From assembly GCA_029194675.1 (NCBI GenBank), contig JARFXP010000002.1, positions 372,001 to 436,000 on the forward strand: a stretch of DNA of 64,000 nt, written 5' to 3'. Positions 59,799-64,000 of this stretch are shown piece by piece. Position 1 is the first letter of the stretch. Each line of letters starts with the position of its first letter. The position numbers were made by a program, and so were the translations under genes. Source of the DNA: Nitrospira sp. GTDB taxonomy: Bacteria; Nitrospirota; Nitrospiria; Nitrospirales; Nitrospiraceae. Below the pieces are notes generated by a model. It had not been told where the DNA came from and did no database searches. It worked only from the letters and a program-made list of their open reading frames with translations.

Positions 59799-61478
59799 AT
59801 GCTCACTGAGCTGCGCATCACAAATTTTGCTGTGATCGAACGACTGAGTCTGAGCATTGACTCAGGGTTTACCGTGTTGACCGGAGAGACGGGGACCGGG
59901 AAGTCTTTGTTGATCGATGCAGTGGCCCTTCTTGTCGGCGGGCGGGCCTCAAGCGACCAGATTCGATTCTCCGAGGACGAAGCCCAACTTGAAGCGTCGT
60001 TCGAGATTCCGCTCACGCACCCCCTCCTTCAACGGCTGCGGGCCAGAGAGATCCTTGGACCGCAGGATTCTCAGCTCATCATTCGACGCATCATTGCTCG
60101 TTCAGGAAGAAACCGGGTTTACCTGAATGGAGTCTTAAGCCCGGTCCACGTGTTGGAAGAGTTCGCAGGGACGCTCATCGATATCCATGGCCAGCACGAC
60201 CAGCAATCGCTCTTGTCCAATTCCGCTCAGCTCGATGTTTTGGATGCCTACGGCCGTCTCCTGGAGCTGCGGTCTCAATATCGAACGGCCTATTGTGACT
60301 GGATACGTTTCCGTGAAGAACGTGCTGAGCTGGCGGCTAGGCTGCAGCAGCGTGCCCAGCAGGAGGACCTGTTGCGTTTTCAACAGCAGGAATTGGATGA
60401 GGCTGCCTGCCGAATCGGAGAGGAAGAGTTGCTGCGAGCCGAACGCCATCGGTTGGGGTCGTCGCAACGTCTGGCCGCGTTGGTAACGGAAGCCCAGGAG
60501 CGAATTCACGATGATACGCACGGTATCATGACGAATCTGATGTTGCTGGAGCGTGTATTGGGAGAACTCTTTCAGATTGATCCCGAGATGCAGGAGAACC
60601 TTCGATTTGCATCCGAGGCCAAGATGCTCCTGAAAGAAGTCGCCGATTCCCTTCGTAGTTATGCCGAGGGCTTGGACGCTGATCCGATGCGACTCGGTGC
60701 GATCGACGATCGTTTGGCTGTCATTCAGAGGATGAAAAAGAAGTACGGAGAGACGATAGAAGCCGTCCTGGAGACGCATAATCGAGTGAAACAAGACCTG
60801 GAGCAACTGCGGGGATCGGACAGCGAGCTGGATCGGTATGATCGTCTCATTGAGGAGCAACAACAGCACGTCTTGGTGATGGCCCGAGAGCTCTCAGGCA
60901 AGCGAGCGGAAGCGGCTAAGCGGTTGACGAAATTAGTGGACAAAGAGCTCAACGCGCTGAAGATGGGATCGGTGCGGTTTCTTGTTCAAGTCATGCCGAG
61001 TGGGTCTGTCGATGTCTACGGCCCTGATGGAAGCGATCGTGTCGAGTTTCTGCTGTCGGCCAATGCCGGTGAGCCTTTGAAGTCGATGTCTCGTGTGGCA
61101 TCCGGCGGCGAACTATCGCGTGTTATGTTGGCGTTGAAATCCGTCCTTGCTGATATCGATCATGTGCCGGTCCTGATTTTCGATGAGATCGATACAGGGG
61201 TCGGAGGGGCTGTCGCGGCTACGATCGGGAAACGGCTGAGGGAGTTGGGCCGATACCATCAAGTGTTGTGCATCACGCATCTTCCTCAGGTCGCCTCTCA
61301 AGCCCAGCATCATTTCTCGGTTGAAAAGTCGGAAGTGAAGGGGCGGACGGTCACGACGGTGCGTTCGTTGACCGGTATGAATCGCGAGGGAGAAATTGCG
61401 CGCATGCTTGGTGGAGAGCGAGTCACTCAAAAGGCACGATCTGCGGCAGCAGAGTTGATCGCCGGAACGCATGAATAG
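59799..61478 (+). CDS. recN: DNA repair protein RecN
   Basis: A 559-residue SMC-like ATPase. The Walker A is GETGTGKS (residues 29-36), a long coiled-coil region (about 160-360) with the EEELLRAERHRL arms follows, then the ABC signature VASGGELSRVMLALK and Walker B VLIFDEIDTGVGG. It acts early in repair of double-strand breaks by tethering ends for RecA. The gene ends next to the convergent HD-GYP gene (one base between the stops). Confidence 0.96.
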   Translation: MLTELRITNFAVIERLSLSIDSGFTVLTGETGTGKSLLIDAVALLVGGRASSDQIRFSEDEAQLEASFEIPLTHPLLQRLRAREILGPQDSQLIIRRIIARSGRNRVYLNGVLSPVHVLEEFAGTLIDIHGQHDQQSLLSNSAQLDVLDAYGRLLELRSQYRTAYCDWIRFREERAELAARLQQRAQQEDLLRFQQQELDEAACRIGEEELLRAERHRLGSSQRLAALVTEAQERIHDDTHGIMTNLMLLERVLGELFQIDPEMQENLRFASEAKMLLKEVADSLRSYAEGLDADPMRLGAIDDRLAVIQRMKKKYGETIEAVLETHNRVKQDLEQLRGSDSELDRYDRLIEEQQQHVLVMARELSGKRAEAAKRLTKLVDKELNALKMGSVRFLVQVMPSGSVDVYGPDGSDRVEFLLSANAGEPLKSMSRVASGGELSRVMLALKSVLADIDHVPVLIFDEIDTGVGGAVAATIGKRLRELGRYHQVLCITHLPQVASQAQHHFSVEKSEVKGRTVTTVRSLTGMNREGEIARMLGGERVTQKARSAAAELIAGTHE

Positions 61479-61479
61479 A

Positions 61480-62604
61480 TCAAGCGGCGGGGGCGATGTC
61501 CATGGTGGGAGGCGAGAGGGGCGAGTCCTTCACGACTTGTAGGAAGAGATCCAATAACAGCGGATCGAAATGTCCATGGGATTGAAGGGAGAGCTGGCGG
61601 GTCGCGATATCCAGTGGGAGAGAGACGCGCCCAGGTGCGTCGGCGGTCAGATGATCGAACGTCTGAGCGATGCCGACAATGCGGGCCAATAACGGAATAT
61701 CCGTGCCTCGGAGTCCACGAGGGTAGCCTTGTCCATCCCATTGCTCGTGATGGGATGCGATGATTTGCCCCACCTCAATAGGTAAACCCAATGGGGCAAT
61801 CATCCGTGCGCCTCTGTCGGGGTGTTCCCTACAGAGGGATGCTTCGCCGGACGGAAGGATCTGGTCTTCTGAAAACCTATACGATGGGATGCTGGTTTTC
61901 CCTATGTCATGCAAAAAGGCCCCCAGGGCCAATGATTTTTGCTCGGAGGCGGTAAGATTGAGTCGGCTGGCCATCAACGTGGCATGGAAACTCACTCGGC
62001 TGGAATGATTGAGTAATTGACGGTCTGTGGCTTCCAGAATATCGGACAAAAGTGGAAGTAGGTTCATGTCGTCTTGCTGTAAAGCGGCATCGCCTTGTGC
62101 GTCGGACAGCGCAGCATATCCAGTCTTGACCTTGTCCCATGCTCGTGCGCTCTCTTCCTCTGAGCCCCAAAGATCCGTTAGTGTCTGAAGACAACGGCGA
62201 AGAAAGTCGAGTCGGCGTTTCTTGTCCATCGTCTGCCGAATGAGGGTAGTCAGTTCATTCACGTTGAAAGGTTTAAGCAAATAGCCGGCGGCTCCGTGGC
62301 GGATACCTTCCATGGCGGACTTCAGGCTCCCGTATCCCGTGACGATAATGACCTCTACGTCGGGGCGATGGTGCTTTATGTCTTTGAGAAGATCGAGTCC
62401 ATGACGATCCGGGAGTTTTTGGTCAAGCGTGATCACATCAATGGGTTCCTGGTCGAGGACTTCAAGAGCTGTCTTGGCGTTTTCTGCTGAACGAACATTG
62501 CAGAAGGTGCGAAGTATCACGTTAAGGGCATCGCGGGGCCCCGCTTCATCATCAATTACGAGGACTGTCGGTTGTGTCCCTGCCTGACAAGAAGCCGTGA
62601 CCAT
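61480..62604 (-). CDS. Receiver-HD-GYP response regulator
   Basis: A 374-residue protein. The receiver (about 10-125) has D61 in VITLDQKLP. The HD-GYP domain (about 185-360) has the metal residues H232/D233 in FLHDIGK, the paired H285/H286 in ASHHEQWDGQGYP and the GYP signature (residues 293-295) followed by GLRGTDIPLLARIVGI. HD-GYP proteins hydrolyse cyclic di-GMP, so phosphorylation probably controls motility, biofilm or development. It lies downstream of an NtrC-type regulator gene on the same strand; the 198 bases between them contain repeats that may be binding sites. Confidence 0.9.
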   Translation of the reverse strand: MVTASCQAGTQPTVLVIDDEAGPRDALNVILRTFCNVRSAENAKTALEVLDQEPIDVITLDQKLPDRHGLDLLKDIKHHRPDVEVIIVTGYGSLKSAMEGIRHGAAGYLLKPFNVNELTTLIRQTMDKKRRLDFLRRCLQTLTDLWGSEEESARAWDKVKTGYAALSDAQGDAALQQDDMNLLPLLSDILEATDRQLLNHSSRVSFHATLMASRLNLTASEQKSLALGAFLHDIGKTSIPSYRFSEDQILPSGEASLCREHPDRGARMIAPLGLPIEVGQIIASHHEQWDGQGYPRGLRGTDIPLLARIVGIAQTFDHLTADAPGRVSLPLDIATRQLSLQSHGHFDPLLLDLFLQVVKDSPLSPPTMDIAPAA

Positions 62605-62720
62605 GCTCGTTGTTTACTCCAAACCACGTGCGTAGCAAGCAATTCTCATTCCTTTTCATGAGGTTAGGGAGTTTTTCAATATAAAGGGGTGGGTGGTGGG
62701 ATGGGCAGCTATACGTAGCT

Positions 62721-62750
62721 TACAATAATAATAGGATACCTATTATTGTA
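62721..62750. promoter_or_regulatory. Perfect inverted repeat, probable operator
   Basis: TACAATAATA and TATTATTGTA are perfect ten-base arms around ATAGGATACC, itself partly symmetric (ATAGG/CCTAT). It lies 117 bases before the HD-GYP gene, in an AT-rich patch of GC-rich DNA. No terminator T-run follows on either side. It is most likely a protein binding site. Confidence 0.5.
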
Positions 62751-62774
62751 TGATGAGGAGGGTAATGTGTGCAG

Positions 62775-62811
62775 AAGTGTGACATTCTTGTGCATAAGTG
62801 TGTCATTCTTG
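62775..62811. repeat. Tandem 16-base direct repeat after the NtrC-type gene
   Basis: AAGTGTGACATTCTTG and AAGTGTGTCATTCTTG are spaced 21 bases apart, two helical turns, with one difference. The second copy overlaps the last codons and stop of the NtrC-family gene. Two equally phased sites are typical of activator binding and may control the HD-GYP gene. Confidence 0.45.
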
Positions 62812-64000
62812 CATGGGCGGAGCGTGCTCTTGGATGGCGGAATTGTCTGGACGACCGATGCCGAGGGTGTCCATTCGGTATTTCAGCATCCGGCGGCTGA
62901 TTCCCAGTAAGTTCGCGGCGTGGGTTTGTACGTGATTGGTTCGTTTTAGCGCATCAAGGATAATCTCCCGTTCAAACTCCATCACGGCTTTTTCAAGCGA
63001 CATGCGACCGGCGAGAGTATCGTCTCGAAGCGACGTTGAACGGGAGTCGTTCTTGATCAGCGTCGGCAAATGCTCGGGAGTGATTTGCGCAGCATGTTGA
63101 GACCAGATGAATGCCTGCTCGACGAAGTTTTCGAGTTCACGAACATTGCCCGGCCAAGCATAACGAGTCAGAAGCTCCAGAGCGTCTTTTCCGAAATCGA
63201 TCTGAGGACGTCGTTCCGCTTCCAGCCGTTTCTCGAGGAAATGTTTGGCCAGGAGGGGAATATCCTCGCCACGTTCCCGGAGCGGAGGGAGAAAGAGCGC
63301 AATGACGTTGATGCGGTAGTACAGGTCTTCGCGAAACTGCCCCTTTCGAACGAGTTCGTCGATATTCTTGTTCGTCGCCGCCACAATGCGGACATCGACC
63401 TTGATCGGCTGAACCCCCCCGATCCTCGTAAATTCTCGCTCTTGGATGACACGCAGGAGCTTAGCTTGTGTGACGGGACTTAAGTCGCCGATTTCGTCCA
63501 GGAACAGCGTTCCGGTGTTCGCCAACTCGAACTGTCCGACGCGTCGAGCTGTGGCATCCGTGAACGACCCCTTTTCGTGGCCAAAGAGTTCGCTTTCAAT
63601 GAGCGTTTCAGGCAAAGCAGCGCAGTTCAGTGCAATGAAGGGGCGTTCGCGCCGGGAACTGTTGTAGTGCAAGGCTCTCGCCACCAATTCCTTTCCCGTG
63701 CCGCTTTCTCCCGTTATGAGCACGGTGGTACGGCTGTCGGCGACCTGCTCGATTTTTGAGTAGATCTCCTGCATGCCCTGGCTTTTGCCGATCAGATTAT
63801 GGAAGGCATAGCGCTGGACGACTTGAGCCCGCAGTTGCTTGACCTCTCGCTCCAATTCTGAGGAGTTCAGGACTCGATCGATGACGATACGGAGTTCATC
63901 GACGTCGAACGGTTTTGAGAGATAGTCAGCGGCTCCAAGCTTCATGGCGTCGACGGCTGTTTTGACGGATTTGGTGCCTGTGAGCATAATGACCGGGGTT
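62803..64000 (-). CDS. NtrC-family sigma54-dependent response regulator, N-terminus outside window
   Basis: The frame is open from the right window edge to a stop at 62803. The visible part starts in the receiver domain ([29 protein letters not shown]), so the phospho-acceptor Asp lies outside. The AAA+ domain has Walker A GESGTGKE, Walker B LFLDEIGD and the sigma54-contact loop in the variant form GSFTDA instead of GAFTGA. A Fis-type helix-turn-helix closes the protein ([16 protein letters not shown]). It activates promoters that use sigma54 RNA polymerase. The HD-GYP gene downstream on the same strand is a probable target. Confidence 0.9.
   Translation of the reverse strand, partial: TPVIMLTGTKSVKTAVDAMKLGAADYLSKPFDVDELRIVIDRVLNSSELEREVKQLRAQVVQRYAFHNLIGKSQGMQEIYSKIEQVADSRTTVLITGESGTGKELVARALHYNSSRRERPFIALNCAALPETLIESELFGHEKGSFTDATARRVGQFELANTGTLFLDEIGDLSPVTQAKLLRVIQEREFTRIGGVQPIKVDVRIVAATNKNIDELVRKGQFREDLYYRINVIALFLPPLRERGEDIPLLAKHFLEKRLEAERRPQIDFGKDALELLTRYAWPGNVRELENFVEQAFIWSQHAAQITPEHLPTLIKNDSRSTSLRDDTLAGRMSLEKAVMEFEREIILDALKRTNHVQTHAANLLGISRRMLKYRMDTLGIGRPDNSAIQEHAPPMQE

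Noticed and set aside
1..64000. CRISPR arrays, tRNA or rRNA genes
   Set aside because: No regularly spaced repeat set, and no cloverleaf or rRNA signature was noticed; a tool-based scan would be decisive.

Overview
The window is a 64 kb piece of a Gram-negative (diderm) chromosome with roughly 55-60% GC. LptD and several outer-membrane beta-barrels show the outer membrane. A class III poly-hydroxyalkanoate (PHA) synthase, a fused MoaD-MoaE protein, many two-component systems and small zinc-ribbon/receiver gene pairs suggest a Nitrospira-like member of the Nitrospirota. That placement is an inference from gene content; no marker gene was searched. I saw no rRNA, tRNA, CRISPR array, transposase or phage gene.

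Layout. 0-7 kb (mostly minus strand): type II NADH dehydrogenase (cut by the window edge), universal stress protein, a zinc-ribbon/receiver/small-protein operon, a CHASE3-PAS-PAS histidine kinase with its LuxR-type regulator, and a DedA protein. 7-14 kb (plus strand): an alpha-dioxygenase/cyclooxygenase-type haem protein, a lipoxygenase-fold protein and a large hybrid kinase overlapping it, which look like a fatty-acid oxygenation and sensing unit. 14-23.5 kb (minus): an orphan pxpC copy with a pxpA tail, a patatin lipase, a secreted lipase, and a full PHA locus (phaC, phaE, two or three phasin-like proteins, phaB, phaA). 24-33 kb: small secreted Lys/Ala/Glu-rich protein, outer-membrane barrel with internal repeats, a 1041-residue lipase-CHAT fusion, glutathione peroxidase, flavin split-barrel regulators, a tandem cupredoxin and an isochorismatase-type hydrolase. 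33-41 kb (minus): c-type haem protein, an msrA/nmrA chimera, msrB, second NADH dehydrogenase-like flavoprotein, SnoaL and NmrA proteins, and an intact pxpBAC operon. 41-48 kb: secreted trypsin with a META-domain partner, a PIN/RHH toxin-antitoxin pair, oxidoreductase, radical SAM protein, rhodanese, Skp-like chaperone and small antitoxin-like genes. 48-51 kb: a fluoride riboswitch with its terminator, ahead of a small secreted protein and a porin instead of a fluoride exporter. 51-64 kb: housekeeping genes (moaC, moaDE, moaA, nickel permease-like, accD, folC, lptD, trxA, recN) and two response regulators.

The 7-48 kb part carries broken or duplicated pieces of genes that are also present intact nearby: a toxin-antitoxin tail, a pxpA tail with a second pxpC, an isochorismatase tail, a CHAT-gene tail and a fused msrA/nmrA. 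It therefore reads as an accessory region remodelled by local duplication and deletion, flanked on the right by stable core genes. The leading candidates for something new are the dioxygenase-lipoxygenase-hybrid kinase unit, the lipase-CHAT fusion, the fluoride riboswitch controlling a porin, and the secreted trypsin/META pair.
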